A stretch of 64,000 bases of DNA. Source: Poa pratensis (lineage: Eukaryota; Streptophyta; Magnoliopsida; Poales; Poaceae). This document shows, piece after piece, positions 21,996 to 33,811 of this stretch (the stretch's first letter is position 1; each line of letters begins with the position of its first letter). Location: positions 37,620,655-37,684,654 of the forward strand of contig CAMZMU010000020.1 in NCBI GenBank assembly GCA_947311845.1. Direction: 5' to 3'. The notes under the pieces are model-generated. The model ran no database searches, was not told the origin of the DNA, and was given only the letters and a program-made list of their open reading frames with translations. The translations under genes and the position numbers were made by a program.

Positions 21996-23845
21996 GTTTC
22001 TATGACTAACACTTTCACAAACCTTCCTCCTTCTTTGTTGTCTCTTTTGAAGGACTTTGAAGATGTTTCCCTCAAGAAGTGCCACCGGGACTACCTCCTC
22101 TACGCGGAATCGAGCACCGCATCGACCTTGTTCCCGGCGCACCGCTACCAAACCGCGCTCCTTACCGCACCAACCCCGAGAGACAAAGGAGATCGAGCGG
22201 CAAATACAAGAACTTCTTGCCATGGGACATATCCGCGAGAGCTTGAGTCCGTGCGCCGTGCCCGTCATCTTGGTACCCAAGCACGACAACACTCTTCGCC
22301 TTTGCATGGATTGTCGCCCCATCAACGCCATCACCGTTCGGTATCGCCATCCTATCCCTCGCTTGATGATATGCTTGATGAGCTTTGTGGTTCCGCTATA
22401 TTCTCCAAAATTGATCTTAAAAGTGGATATCACCAAATAAGATGTGTGAAGGTGATGAATGGAAGACCGCATTTAAAACAAGCTTGGTCTTTATGAGTGG
22501 CTCGTCATGCCATTTGGTCTTTCCAATGCACCTTCTACTTTTATGCGTCTCATGAATCATGTTTTGCGTCCTTTCATTGGAAATTTGTTGTGGTATACTT
22601 TGACGACATCCTTATCTATAGCAATCTTTGGAAGAGCACACTTCTCATGTTGCTCAAGTTTTGTTGGTTCTTCGCAATGAAAAGCTTTATGCAAATCTTT
22701 CTAAGTGCACTTTTGCCACCAACAAACTTGTTTTCTTGGGTTTTGTTGTTTCTTCGGATGGAGTCGAAGTCGATGAAGCAAAGATACAAGCAATTCGGAC
22801 TTGGCCTTTTCCGACATCACTTGAGGAGTTGAGACGTTTTCTTGGTTTTGCCGGATTTTACCGCCGTTTCATCAAGGATTTTTCCACAATTGCTTGCCCC
22901 CTCCATGAACTTACAAAGAAGAATGTACCTTTCATTTGGGGCAATGCACATGATTTTGCTTTCAATGAGCTCAAACGGTTATTAACCGAAGCACCACTCC
23001 TTGCCCTTCCGGATTTCTCTAAGACATTTGAGATTGAATGCGATGCAAGTGGATTGGGCATTGGTGGAGTGCTTATGCAAAATGGTAGACCCATCGCATA
23101 CCATAGTGAGAAACTAGATGGAGCTCGCTTGAATTACCCCATTTATGACAAAGAGTTATTTGCTTTGGTTCGTGTTTTGGATGTGTGGCAACATTACCTT
23201 CGTCCTAAGGAATTTGTCATTCATTCCGACCATGAATCCTTGAAATATTTGAAAAGTCAAACAAATTTGAACAAAAGACATGCTAAGTGGGTTGAGTTCA
23301 TTGAGTCTTTCACTTTGTAATCAAATACAAGAAAGGTAAAGACAATGTGGTCGCGGATGCTCTATCCCGCAAGGCCAACCTACTTACACGTCTTGACATT
23401 AGTGTCTTGGGTTTGGATGAGATTAAAGAGTTGTATGCTACCGATGCTTTCTTTGGAGACATTTTCGCTCAATGTTCGGAGCACAAAGGAATTGGTGATT
23501 TCTATTTGCACAAAGGTTTCTTGTTTAAGGCTAACAAACTATGTATACCCGAGTCTTCGCTTCGTTTGGTCCTTTTGAAGGAATCACATGGAGGCGTCTT
23601 AATGGGACACTTTGGACGTGACAAGACCTTTGCCATGCTCTCCACAAACTACTATTGGCCAAGGATGTACCGGATGTGGAACGCTAGTTCGACGATGTTC
23701 TACATGTCTCAAAGCTAAGTCTACTCTAAACTCTCATGGTTATATACACCTTTGCCTATTCCACATCACCCATGGTCCGATATAGCTATGGATTTTGTCT
23801 TAGGACTCCCACGCACTAAAACAAACAAGGATTCCATCTTTGTCG
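21996..23845 (+). pseudogene. pol of B1 (RT, RNase H, partial integrase)
   Basis: Reverse transcriptase motifs [10 protein letters not shown] and LCMDCRPIN (about 22255-22330) and [11 protein letters not shown] (about 22588-22620) lie in different frames because of indels. RNase H is open in a 230-codon frame 22628-23320 ([26 protein letters not shown]). The integrase zinc-binding region follows (HFGRDKT near 23610), and the core begins with [11 protein letters not shown] and stops at 23845. The sequence at about 23157 is the empty target of the Stowaway-like insertion found in A2. Confidence 0.88.
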
Positions 23846-26222
23846 TCAGTAAAAACTGCAGATGCCCTGAGATTGCTCCATGACCATCGGCCTTACAACC
23901 TTAGTAGATTGAGAAGCAGAGGATGAGGAAGGAGAAGAGAGCAATATCACGCTATGTGGAACAGACAAGAATGCCTTGAGCATTGCAAATGATGACCGAG
24001 AACAATTGCAAAAAAAGAAACAGCGAAATCACCGGTGGCACGATACTTTCAGAATAGCATGAACTGCTGCAGAAATCAGTTTTGTGTAGTAAGAGTAGAT
24101 GATCCCACTAACAAAAAATCATATTTCAAAATATCAAAAAATCCAAAAAACATCTCGGGTGTACATCCAGATATTGTATGTTGACTCACGAAATTTCGTG
24201 GAAAATGACATTTTTTGTATTCTGTGTAAAAAAGACAAATCACGGTGTTTCAAAACAACTTTGTACAAGACATTTTTTTTATTCTTTTTTGCACAACCCC
24301 AAAAAATGTCTTTTTTGGTGAAACTTTTTTTGCGACCATAGAATGTCTAAATGTATAACGAAATTCTTTTAAACTTTTTGACATTTTGAAATATAGAAAT
24401 ATTTTCATAACGGGTGTATCTAGACCCATGAGTCAAAACACCGTGTCCAAACTTCTACTGCGTAAGAAAGAACTCTACGAACAGACTGTAACCCCATATC
24501 AGACTCCCGCCATTCATAATTAAGCTAAAATATACAGTAAAGTTGCCAGACTCCCGCCATTCATAATTGAAGAAATAGGCTTTCGCCCCGCTATATTAAT
24601 ATAGCAACCACACCGTACAACAAAGGGATCACTGCTGGGGGAAACAACACAATCAAGCCCAAAAGAAAAGACAAAGAAAACAATGCCGACACCGGCGGAT
24701 TAACGAAAACGAACACGACTCGCAACCGCTGCGTCCTCTCCGGAGAATTCCCACCACGATACTAGCACTCGGAATCGCCGCGTACCATGCATCACCTCCA
24801 AGAAGGAAAGCGACGACGACGCTGCTGCCCAGACTGGTCCTAAGGTTTCCCCCGGTACGCTACATGTAGTGGGGAAGAGGTACATCCGACGCCCTTCAGG
24901 AAGGAGAGGCGATGCCCACAAGCGTCACCGCATCGGTGTCAAGATGACAAGGATTTCTCCCGACCCCCCAAAAACCACATCCCGGACAATCCATAGTGCT
25001 CCACCCATCTTCGCACCCACCAACAGACGCCACCACGGAATTGAAGCCACCTTCGTCGTATCACCATGGTAAGCACTGCACACTGGCCGAACTGAGAAGT
25101 AAACACCATAGACAAGGAGCGGTAGTACCACATCCACGCGGGAGGGAACATCCTCCACCGCCATAGACGGTAGCAGACCGGACGCAGCGGACAAGAGCAC
25201 ACCAGGCCAACATGGAGTCGGAGGGCGGCAGCAGCACAGCCACCTGGAGGACGTCCTCCACCGTCATCGATGGGTGCCGACCGGACGCGGCAGCAGAGAC
25301 ACACCAGGCCGGGTAGGCCCGGCCGGGCCCTAAACAGGCCCGTGAAGTCTCCGCCGCCACGCTGCTGCACGTAGTCCGCCGCCGCCGCTACCCAAGATCG
25401 ACACCAAAGGCCCAGCCGGACCCAGATGGATCCGTGAAGCTCCTACCGCCACGCTGCAGCACACGCGGCGTCGTCACCGCCACTCCCGTCACAGGCATGT
25501 ACGTCAGTCAAACCGGGTACCAGGGCCCAGCCCGTCCTGACCCAGATCGGGCCCAAGGGGCCCAGATCTGGGCCTGCAGGCCCTGGCCGAAGCAACCCGC
25601 GCCACCAACGGCGGCGCCGCCATCGCGCTCACCACCCGCAAGCGGTAGAACTCCCGCCGCCAAGAGCCGGACCTCCGTCGCCGAATAGCTGGACCGTTGC
25701 CGCCGAACAGCACCACCCGGCGCCGCGCCGCCCCGCGCAGGGAGGACGCCGAGGGGGGAGAAGCAGGGGGGCCGCCGCCGGCGCCGCCCGGGGCAAGCCC
25801 GACGCCGCACACCGACGACAGCGGAGGAGGAGAGGACGGGAGGAGCTCTGCGAGATGGCGGCGGCGCGGCCGGTCGCCCGCGCGGGGGGCAACCAGCCGC
25901 GAGAGAGGCGGGGAGGGGCGGCGCGGCCGGCCGGCTGGCGGTGCGGGGCAGCTAGGGTTGGGAGAAGGTCGGGTCGCGAGAGCTCTTCCCACCGTTGCTG
26001 GTGATTTGGGAATCGGGATCCAGTTTTCGCCATTCATAATAAAGCTAAAATATACAGTAAAGTTGCCATTTATAGCATAATAACACCGCCAGCCTCTTTT
26101 GAACACACACAAAGTTACAAACCCATCTGTTCCATTTTATAAGACATTTTAGCTTTTCCCAGTTCCCACTCGCCTGCCTGCCTGCTCGCCTCCGACCCCG
26201 ACGTGCTCGCCCTCTCCCTTTC
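23846..26222. other. second copy of the duplicated host block
   Basis: This corresponds to 15026-17452 with scattered substitutions and small indels. It includes the AT-rich inverted repeat (24123-24392) and the non-LTR retroposon. Its last bases, ccctttc, precede the solo LTR exactly as they precede the B1 LTR. Confidence 0.88.
24547..26022 (-). mobile_element. non-autonomous non-LTR retroposon, second copy
   Basis: This is the copy of 15788-17257 carried by block duplication, with the same tail palindrome GCTATATTAATATAGC at 24590-24605 and the same flanking repeats (cgccattcataat...). Internal differences include a GC-rich insertion around 25775-25805 and a deletion near 25915. Confidence 0.6.
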
Positions 26223-27191
26223 TAATGTAGCCCGACCTACGTCTCCTACAACAAGTGGCCCCATGACAAGAGCAAGAGTCAAAGCTCTCCATGATAAGGT
26301 GAATTCACTCCTATCTATGTGTGATCTCGACACTCCTTTGAATGGTTTGCTACTTCATTCGGATACTTTGTGCATACTCAGGAGCCACCTTGATGACGAC
26401 CCTCAATGGAGTGAAGAAGATGACCAAGAGAAGACCCAAGAAGATGGCCAAGAAGGAGAGCGAGGAAGAGAAGCTGGAATTCTTGAATAAGAGCCGGCCG
26501 GTACTACCGGGCCAGCAAGGCCGGTACTACCGCCGAGAAGCCAGACGGTACAGGATCGGAGGCAAACCTAAGCGGTACTACCGGAATTAGTTCCGGTACT
26601 ACTGGGCGTTCGCACGTCCGGTACTACCGGCCACTAATGTCCGGTACTACCGGCCTGGCGCGTGCCTGCGAGCAGATCTGGGTGTTGACCCATGTATTTC
26701 GTCCCCTTTTGGGTCTAGACTATAAATAGGACCTATCCATCTAGATCTAGGGTTAGACTATGATTTGGGAACTAAAGTAGAGCCTTGCTCCTTCTTCTCA
26801 AAGTGTCTCCTTCCTCCTATAGAGATGAATCAAGGCCTCCACATGTGGAGATGAACCAAGGCCTCCTCTTGAGGAGAAGATCCATGCGTGGATACCAAGG
26901 CTCCGCTTGTAGTTGCGATTACTTGCCGATCTTTCATCTTACGGTGATTCTATCGGGTTGGTTGGATTGACCAATTGGACAAACAATCCTAAGAGTAAGG
27001 TGTGCTTGGGAGAGGAGGATTGGGGGCTGCCCACGGGGATTTGTTACCAATCGAGTCTTGCCGGGTTGCTACTTGCTATTTACCCTTTGTGTTGAGATTT
27101 CCCCTCTTTTGTGTTCTTCGTTCTTCGTGTGTTCTTCGTGTTCATCTTTCCCTCCGCACAAATCCGTGAAAATCGGGACCTACCCGCATCA
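26223..27191 (+). repeat. solo LTR of family B
   Basis: The 969-bp LTR (start mutated to TAATG, end GCATCA) is flanked by CTTTC on both sides (26218-26222, 27192-27196). No primer site or internal sequence follows. It carries the family-B cluster at 26492-26660 and a TATA box in tgactataaatagg-like context near 26720. The tail frame is broken. LTR-LTR recombination in the second copy of the duplicated block explains it. Confidence 0.93.
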
Positions 27192-28510
27192 CTTTCCCGC
27201 TCCTCTCGGCCTCTCGCGTCGGCGACGCGCACTCCCTCTCCCACTCTCCCGCGCATCGAGTTCAAAGCTTCAATTTTTATGCTCTCCCGGCGCATCAAGG
27301 TCACATCCGTGGGCGCGCGGTGGTGGTGGATATGTGGGAGGCGGCGATGGATCTTCTCTCCGACGGCGGGAGAAGGTCACCATCGACCTGGCAGTGGGAC
27401 ACCGATGCAACTGGAGGGCAGCGGGAAAAAGGAACGCCGGAGCAGCGGGCGTCGGTATGTCCTCTCCTCTCTGTCTCCGGGAGTGAATTTTGCTCGAAAT
27501 TCCCTATTGATTGCCTGTAATCCGTATGAATTTGTACTTCATCATCAAATTGCATGTAATTCATATGAATTTGTACTTCCCTTGTGAATGCTTTTAATCT
27601 GTATGCTTGTAATCTGGGAGTAAATTGCATTTGTTGTTAAATGGGATACTGTAATTCCCCGCAAGTGCAAGTGCTTAGCCCTTGTGCGTGATCTTGTGCA
27701 TGAGCTGTGTAGCCCTTGAAATTTTTAGTTGTGCTCCCAGCTTGTACCCCAGTGCACAAATAGGAGTAGCAAGTTGCTTATGCTGAAGCAACTTGTTTGA
27801 TTGTACTCCTTAAAGCTTCTGTAGCAAGATGCTTCTGCAGTGTAGTATTGGTGCTTGCAGTGGAGTTTTAGTTGCGCTCTGTCAAATTACAATTTTAATT
27901 TTCTTGTGCTAAGTTTAACTTGCTTGTGCTCTGTAATATTATTTCTTGAGTTATTCAATTTTCTGTATTGCTAATGTCTCATGCAGTAATTCATCTCTCT
28001 GTCTCTTGCATTAATCCATCTGCTTGCTGCTGTTAGTTGATGTGCTTCATGTTGCTGTTAACTTAAAAGATTCATGTGCTTGCTGCTGCTGTTAACTGAA
28101 AAAAATCATGTGCTTGCTGTTGCTGTTAACTGAAAAAAATTCATGTGCATGTTGCTGCTGTTTATTTGAGGATTGCTTTGGTTTAGTTGAATAATTTGAG
28201 AATTGCTTGTGCTTTAACTGAATAATTTGAGGATTGCTTCTGCTTTAACTAAATAATTTGAGGACTATTGTAGTGTGAGCTTGCTTCTGCTTGATCTAGT
28301 GCCCTTAATTTTCTCTATGTCAGTTAATGCATTTATTCTTCTCCTTGATCTAGTGCACTTAATCTTCTGCCTAGAGTTTTGGTCTTTTACCCTGTCTCAT
28401 GTCTTTTACCCTGTATGTCCTCTGTCCTTGCAAAATTGCATGATTTTGTGCATGATCTGTTGAATGGTGAACAAGCAGCGTGTATGGATAATTTCATTTG
28501 AGTGAGCTTG
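27192..28510. other. host region right of solo LTR, exon-like then intron-like
   Basis: 27200-27450 is GC-rich with a possible exon ending at a GTATGT donor near 27455. 27470-28505 is T-rich and intron-like with degenerate tandem repeats (28052-28265). No protein family is recognisable. The region continues at 35118 after element C. Confidence 0.4.
28052..28265. repeat. two degenerate minisatellites
   Basis: About three copies of a 33-38 bp unit around catgtgcttgctgctgctgtt with aactgaaaaaaat lie at 28065-28165. They are followed by three copies of a ~33-bp unit around aataatttgaggattgcttctg at 28170-28265. Neither unit is conserved enough to be recent. Confidence 0.7.
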
Positions 28511-29413
28511 TGATGAGGTTAGGACCTCAAGGGGTGCCCGATCTTCACGGATTGACGGCGGATTTGGGCGAACTCACGAAAGAACACACGAAGAACACGA
28601 AGAACGCCAAGAACACAAGAACACAAACACGATACAAGGACACGTTTCCCTCACCGGTCGGTCCAAGCCGGTCCAATAGAATCCCAAAGGGAGAGATTGG
28701 CAAGCAAATACAAGGAGGGATCTTGAATGGTTGTTTCTCCAACGGTCAACCAAACCGATCCAATAGAGTCACCCTAAGATGAAAGATTGGCAAGTAGTTA
28801 AACTACCAGTAGAGGTCTTGAATCCACAAGAGGGATCTTCTCCACATGAGGAGGCCTTGAATCCACAAGGGGATCTTCTCCACAAGGGGAGGCAACACCA
28901 CAAGGGGTGGGTAAGGAGCCTATGCTCAACTCTCTCTCATCATAGACTCTCCCTAGAAAGGAGGTGGTGAAGTGCTATTTATAGTCTAAGCCACGAGGTG
29001 GGGAAAGGTGGGGGATACAAGGCCACATGGACCCGTCATGCGCGCAGGCAGGTAGGCCGGCCTGGCGGCCGGCCTCGTCTGCAGGTAGGCCGGCTGCCTC
29101 TGGATGTTGGCCGGCCTGGGAGCCGGCCAGGCCAGGCTGGAGGTCGGCCTGGCAGTTTTCGCCGACTTCCTCTTCTTCTTCATCTTGACGCTTTCTCCTC
29201 CTCTTCCAAGTGTACGTCTTGGATGATCTTGAGTCTTGGGCTTCCTCGGTATCAAACCTAGCATAGTAAAGGGGTAGATGCTCACGTAGTATACCATCCA
29301 ATGGTGCACGAAATGGGTTCTCGTAGAGGAAGGAGTTCACCTTTAATGTCCATGGTGACTTGTCATATGTTGGAGTGCTTGACATGGTGATGGACATGGG
29401 TTGCACTACATCA
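28511..29413 (-). repeat. 3' LTR of element C
   Basis: The LTR is 903 bp with the TATA box at 28976-28983 (minus TATAAATA) and the C-type GGCCGGCCTGG cluster at 29051-29156. The first 146 codons in the minus direction from 29413 continue the element's long frame to the stop at 28975. It differs from the 5' LTR by CCGG-cluster indels and lacks 27 bp present at about 34928-34954. Confidence 0.93.
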
Positions 29414-32400
29414 TCTCCCCCCGCTTCAAAAAGTGTCGTCCTCGACTCTTGCTCGTCATCACCATGCGAAGGAGGTAGACGTGTTGTCGAAGAATTGGAG
29501 TTCACCATGCCTACAAACACCAAAGACCAAACAAACCATGTGTGTGCAAGAAAGAGGAGCATATCAACAATGACATGTCCATTCTTTGTCATAGCACCAT
29601 TAGCACAACATAAGAATATGAAAAGGTAGTGCAAGTGCAAGGTCAACGTGCCAACAATCCAATGGAACATCTTCAAGATGTGGGAACACCAAAACTCCAT
29701 CACAATATGAGGATGCCATCTAGGTATCTCATGTAGAACCATATGATCATTATTGCACACAAGGCCTTGGAAAGAGAAATTTGTCAACATCCTTGAGGCA
29801 ATAAGAGGAGAACTCGGTAAAAACACACAATGAAGAATGTCCAAAATATCATCATGGTGGCAAACAAAGCACATGAAAGAGCAAGTTTTCAACATATTTG
29901 TTGCAACACCAAATTGGTAGACACCAATAAAATCATGGCAAGGCATGCTCAAATTGTCATTATGGTTGCAAACAAGGCTTCTCAAAGAACAATAGTTCAT
30001 CATTTTTGTTGCAACACATAAATCATTCAAGTGAAAGATCAAGGAAACATTCTTGCCATAGAGAAAACCAATATCACAAACATGTTTGCAAACTAACCAA
30101 AAGCAAGAGAAATTGTTCAACTTGTTTGATGCAAAACATGAGAAAGATTTGAGAGTTGGATTCGATCCACAACTCACATGTATGCTCTCAAGAGCTCTTG
30201 TTGTCAACTCATGCTCAATTGAGGTTGACATTATCATGCGATTACCGGCACACACAAGACACCATATGAAAAAAGTATGTGCACGGTAAATGAACACATC
30301 ATCCATCATGACGCGTCTCTTCATTTGCTCATCACCAAACACACCAAAGTCAATTGGAAAATATGACATATGTGGATGGTCACTATGCAAAGTGAAGGAT
30401 GGAACAAGGTCCATAAGAGAGAACGACAAATCACCAACAAGTGAGAAAGCTATGGGGGAAATCTCATTATCAAGCATTTCAACATTATTGCAAGCAACAC
30501 ATGTGAAAGAGAAATTGTTCAACATGTTGCATGCCACAATGGGAGAAAAATTGAAACATTCGTAACAAGGCATGCTCATGGTAAAATCATCACAAATCGG
30601 TAATTCCACATGATCAACATTGGTTTCAAACAAAGTATCACAAGGGAATAAGAACGAATCATATGTGTGAATAAAATCTTCCATAGCATGCAAGCAATCA
30701 TAGTTCATCATGTCCACTAGTGGGATCATGGTCACATCAACACCCATACCTTTGTAGTCCCGCTCATGTGAAGTAGGTGTTGAAGTAGTAGGGGCTTCCA
30801 TGTAGCCGACTTGTCCAACTTGAAATAGACATAGGGTGGCATCATCCTCATCCTCCATGTACATCTTCTCCATTTGAGGCAGCATCATGTCGAGGAGTGG
30901 CGTCTCATCATCCATGGAACCTAGCACACAATGAGATAACACACTAGAGGAAGGTGGTAAGTTGTTAGAAATCGAAATGGCCTCACAAGACCTATCAACT
31001 ACCTCTCTCAACTCAAGTGGTGTATCACTCATTCCCTCAAAGTGAAAGCACTCAAACTCACATATGGTGGAGGCGCTCAACTCACTCTCGCTCTCACTCA
31101 AGCGGGCTAAGTGGCTCTCATGCTCACATGAGATTGGTACCATCTCAAATGTGAAACACATGAGGGTAGGCTCAATGTTCTCAACTCCAAACGCCTCCAA
31201 GGTTGAAGGGAAACTCCCATGCTCAACCTCCTCAACCATCTCGCCTCCAAAGGTCAATACCATAGTTGGGGCATCATCTCTCGACTCCTTTGCCGAAGGG
31301 AAAATCCCATGCTCGGCAACTTCACTTGGTGCATCAACCAAAGTGACCATGCTCGCCTCCTTGGTCGAAGGGAAAATCCCATGCTCGACCATCTTCTCGC
31401 CATCTTGGTCACCAACTTTGCACTCCCACATCATGTGACCTCTTCCATTGCATATTGGGCACAAGAGATTGGGACATTCCCGTGGGTCATGGTCTTGGCC
31501 TTGGCAATTGTCGCATGTGAGGTCTTCATCTTGCCATATAGGGGCCATTGTGGTGGTGGCACTTGGTGTAGATACCATATGAAGAGAAGTGCTTGAGAAA
31601 GGCGCCAAAGGGGTAGTGGCCTCACGTTTGTGACCATGTTTCTTCCGGCGTCGACGTAGAAATTTCTCGAAGAAGTTGTCAATGTCGGCCATGATCTCAT
31701 CAACACAAGAATCACCGAAGATGAACTTTGGAGCTCTTGTTGTCGCACTTGAAGTGTTAGCACAAGGGGACACCATAGGATGCGCCTTTGTCGCCGTCTT
31801 CTTCTCATGTCATCGTTGACGTTCTTGAGTAGAGGGGTGACGTCGAAAGTCGTTTGGATGCCTTGGCTTCCTTGGCTTGGCGCTTCCGCTAGAGCTTGGT
31901 GACATGTTCTGAAGCTTGGCGAGTGTGTCAATGTCGTTTTGAAGCTTGGACATGTTGTGGTCCACCGTGGCATCGTTCTTGTGGCGCCATGATGAGCTAG
32001 ATGGGCCTTGACTTGACTTGGTCTTCTCGATGCACTTCTTGTGACGCCGTCTTTTGGTGGATGTAGAGTGTCGAAGCTTGTCGCTCTTGGCGATCTCCTT
32101 CTCATGGCGCCTTCTTGAAGTTGATGGAGATTTGGGACACTTGGCACATTTGGCAATGTCCGTCTCATGGCGCCTTCTTGAAGTAGATGGAGTATGTCGA
32201 AGCTTGGCACTCTTGGCGATATCCTTGTCATGGCGGCATTGTGAAGTTGATGGAGCTCCATAGGATGAATGCATGGTGGCCTTGTTGGAGCACCGTCTTG
32301 AGCTTGAACCATAGTAGGTTTTGCCATGACGTTTGGTGGAGCCGCTCTTGAACATGGTGGTGATAGGGGTCTTCTCCTTTTGCATGTTGTCGAAGTCGTC

Positions 32401-32844
32401 GCATATGCTACAAGAGTAGTAGTCGTAGATGTTCTCCACCATGTCATCGGAGTTGCAGTCGTAGTAGTGGCGTTCCACCATGTCGTTGTAGTCGAAGTCG
32501 GTACCATGTGATGAGGCATGTGAAGACACTTGCACCTCATTGTCGTTGGAGCTTGTGTAGTCGGAGTCGTGGTACTCGATTCGTGTGTACTTGGAGTCGA
32601 TACAATAGGATGAAGGTTGCTCAAAGTCTTGGTACCGCTCCATGTCGTGGACGCTTGAGTAGTCGGAGTCGTAGTCGGAGTAGTTGTAGCGGAAGTCTTG
32701 GTGATGCTCCCTCATGTCATGGGGGTCATTGTCGGTGTAGTAGTCCCCCATGTCCTCAAAGCATGAGGCATCATAGTCCATGTGACTCATCATGTACTCG
32801 TTATGATCTTCGCCTCCGTAGTTGGATTCGCTCTCCCTAGACAT
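28975..32844 (-). CDS. long polyprotein-like ORF of element C, one in-frame stop
   Basis: The frame of 1,290 codons starts MSRESESNYGG at 32844 and is broken only by a TGA at 31812-31810. The N-terminus (about 150 residues) is rich in Asp, Tyr and Ser. Next come five basic repeats of about 22 residues (PSTSRRRHE.DIAKSAK type, 31960-32275). Past the stop are two CCHC zinc knuckles (CX2CX4HX4C twice, 31425-31525), three or four EHGIFPST(K)E repeats, and five copies of a module like ML.NFSF..LVC.N.D (30470-30535 and 29740-30135). Two hydrophobic AHT.F.W.LV..G segments follow. Last is the ESRTTLFEAGG linker, with a tail encoded in the 3' LTR. The zinc knuckles suggest RNA binding, as in gag. The remainder matches no family I know. 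The TGA may be a recent mutation of CGA. Confidence 0.75.
29051..29156 (-). repeat. family-C GGCCGGCCTGG cluster in U3 (3' LTR)
   Basis: The array of GGCCGGCC and GCCGGCCAGGCC-like palindromes ends 68 bp upstream of the TATA box in transcription order. The 5' LTR version (34742-34832) has a different number of units. Confidence 0.85.
29414..29427 (-). promoter_or_regulatory. polypurine tract of element C
   Basis: The minus strand reads GAAGCGGGGGGAGA directly before the 3' LTR. This is the primer for second-strand DNA. It is translated as part of the EAGGDD linker of the ORF, as in family A. Confidence 0.8.
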
Positions 32845-33811
32845 GTCAACTCACAAGACAAGTGTATATGTGGAGTGGAAAGGAACGAGAACACAACCTC
32901 TCACATTTGTAGATAGTATTGGACGTCGTGGACAACCAAAGGGAACGATCTCAAAGTAAAGTGCTTGTGTTCAAGTATCCAAAGCAAACTCCAAAACACA
33001 CACGGCTTAAAAGTGGATAGGAAGATATGGTAGGTGGACCGGAAACCAAGATATTGTCAAAGCAAGTAGAGAACCACGATGATCACCAAGCAAAAACGAG
33101 TCAATCTCAAAGATAGGAATGTAGATCAAAGAAACACACACAAGGATAGATAAATGAGACTCATGCAACCAAGAAGTGAGCTAGAGAACCATATGATCCT
33201 AGCGAAGACTATAAGCTCGGTGTTGCACAAGTACAAGGAGAGCCACTAGCTCGATTGCAATTTATTGGTGGGCTACAAGATTTGCACAAAATGTACCACC
33301 TACAAGATGTTCATCGAGCTTGCGCGCTTCCTGCAAGAGATATGACAAGTGGTGGTTTCTTATTTCTTTTCTTTTGATTTGGCCCTTTTTTGCTTCTTTT
33401 TCTTTTTGCTCACCCACTTCTTTGATGCCAACACAAGATATATGATATATGACAACTAGCGCATGCAAGTTTTGCTCGGAAACTACACGGTGCAAATGTA
33501 CAAAGCCCAAGCAATCATCAAGAGCTAGGCTCAATAGGACATGGTAATCGCAAAGATATAGTGTGGCTCACAAAGGAGTGGCAAGGGCTAAAAATTCGTG
33601 AAGTTATACCTTTCGTCGACGATCTTCACCCTTTGTTGTAGAAGCTTCGTGCGTGCCCACGGATTTTGGTGGTGGTGGATGATGGATCAACCGCAATGGT
33701 GACGTAGGCCTTGTTCGTAGCTTCGAAACGAGCCAAAGAGCACCAAAAACGGAGTCCGGAAGTGAAAAATCTGGCCAAAACAGTTTTTGAAAAATTCAGT
33801 TTTCTGTGTGG

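Larger units (their letters stand above)
17453..23845 (+). mobile_element. CRM-like Ty3/gypsy element B1, truncated in integrase
   Basis: The order is 5' LTR (17453-18412), primer site (18415-18427), leader, gag from 19617, protease, RT, RNase H, and integrase until 23845. There the sequence stops after DSIFVV, in the integrase core, and jumps into the left end of the duplicated host block (CGTCAGTAAAAA). The internal region is closely related to family A, but the LTR and leader arrays are of a different type (CCGGTACTACCGG). The left flank CTTTC matches the target duplication of the solo LTR at 26223-27191, which marks them as copies of one insertion. Confidence 0.92.

Noticed and set aside
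1..27191. Centromeric location because the gypsy elements look CRM-like
   Set aside because: CRM-clade families include non-centromeric groups. No satellite array is present and genes lie within the same 64 kb.
31431..32624. A 397-codon open frame on the minus strand overlapping the start of the element C protein
   Set aside because: It is in another frame and made almost entirely of Thr, Met, Trp and His runs, the shadow of the repetitive Asp/Tyr/Ser codons of the real frame. No domain is visible.
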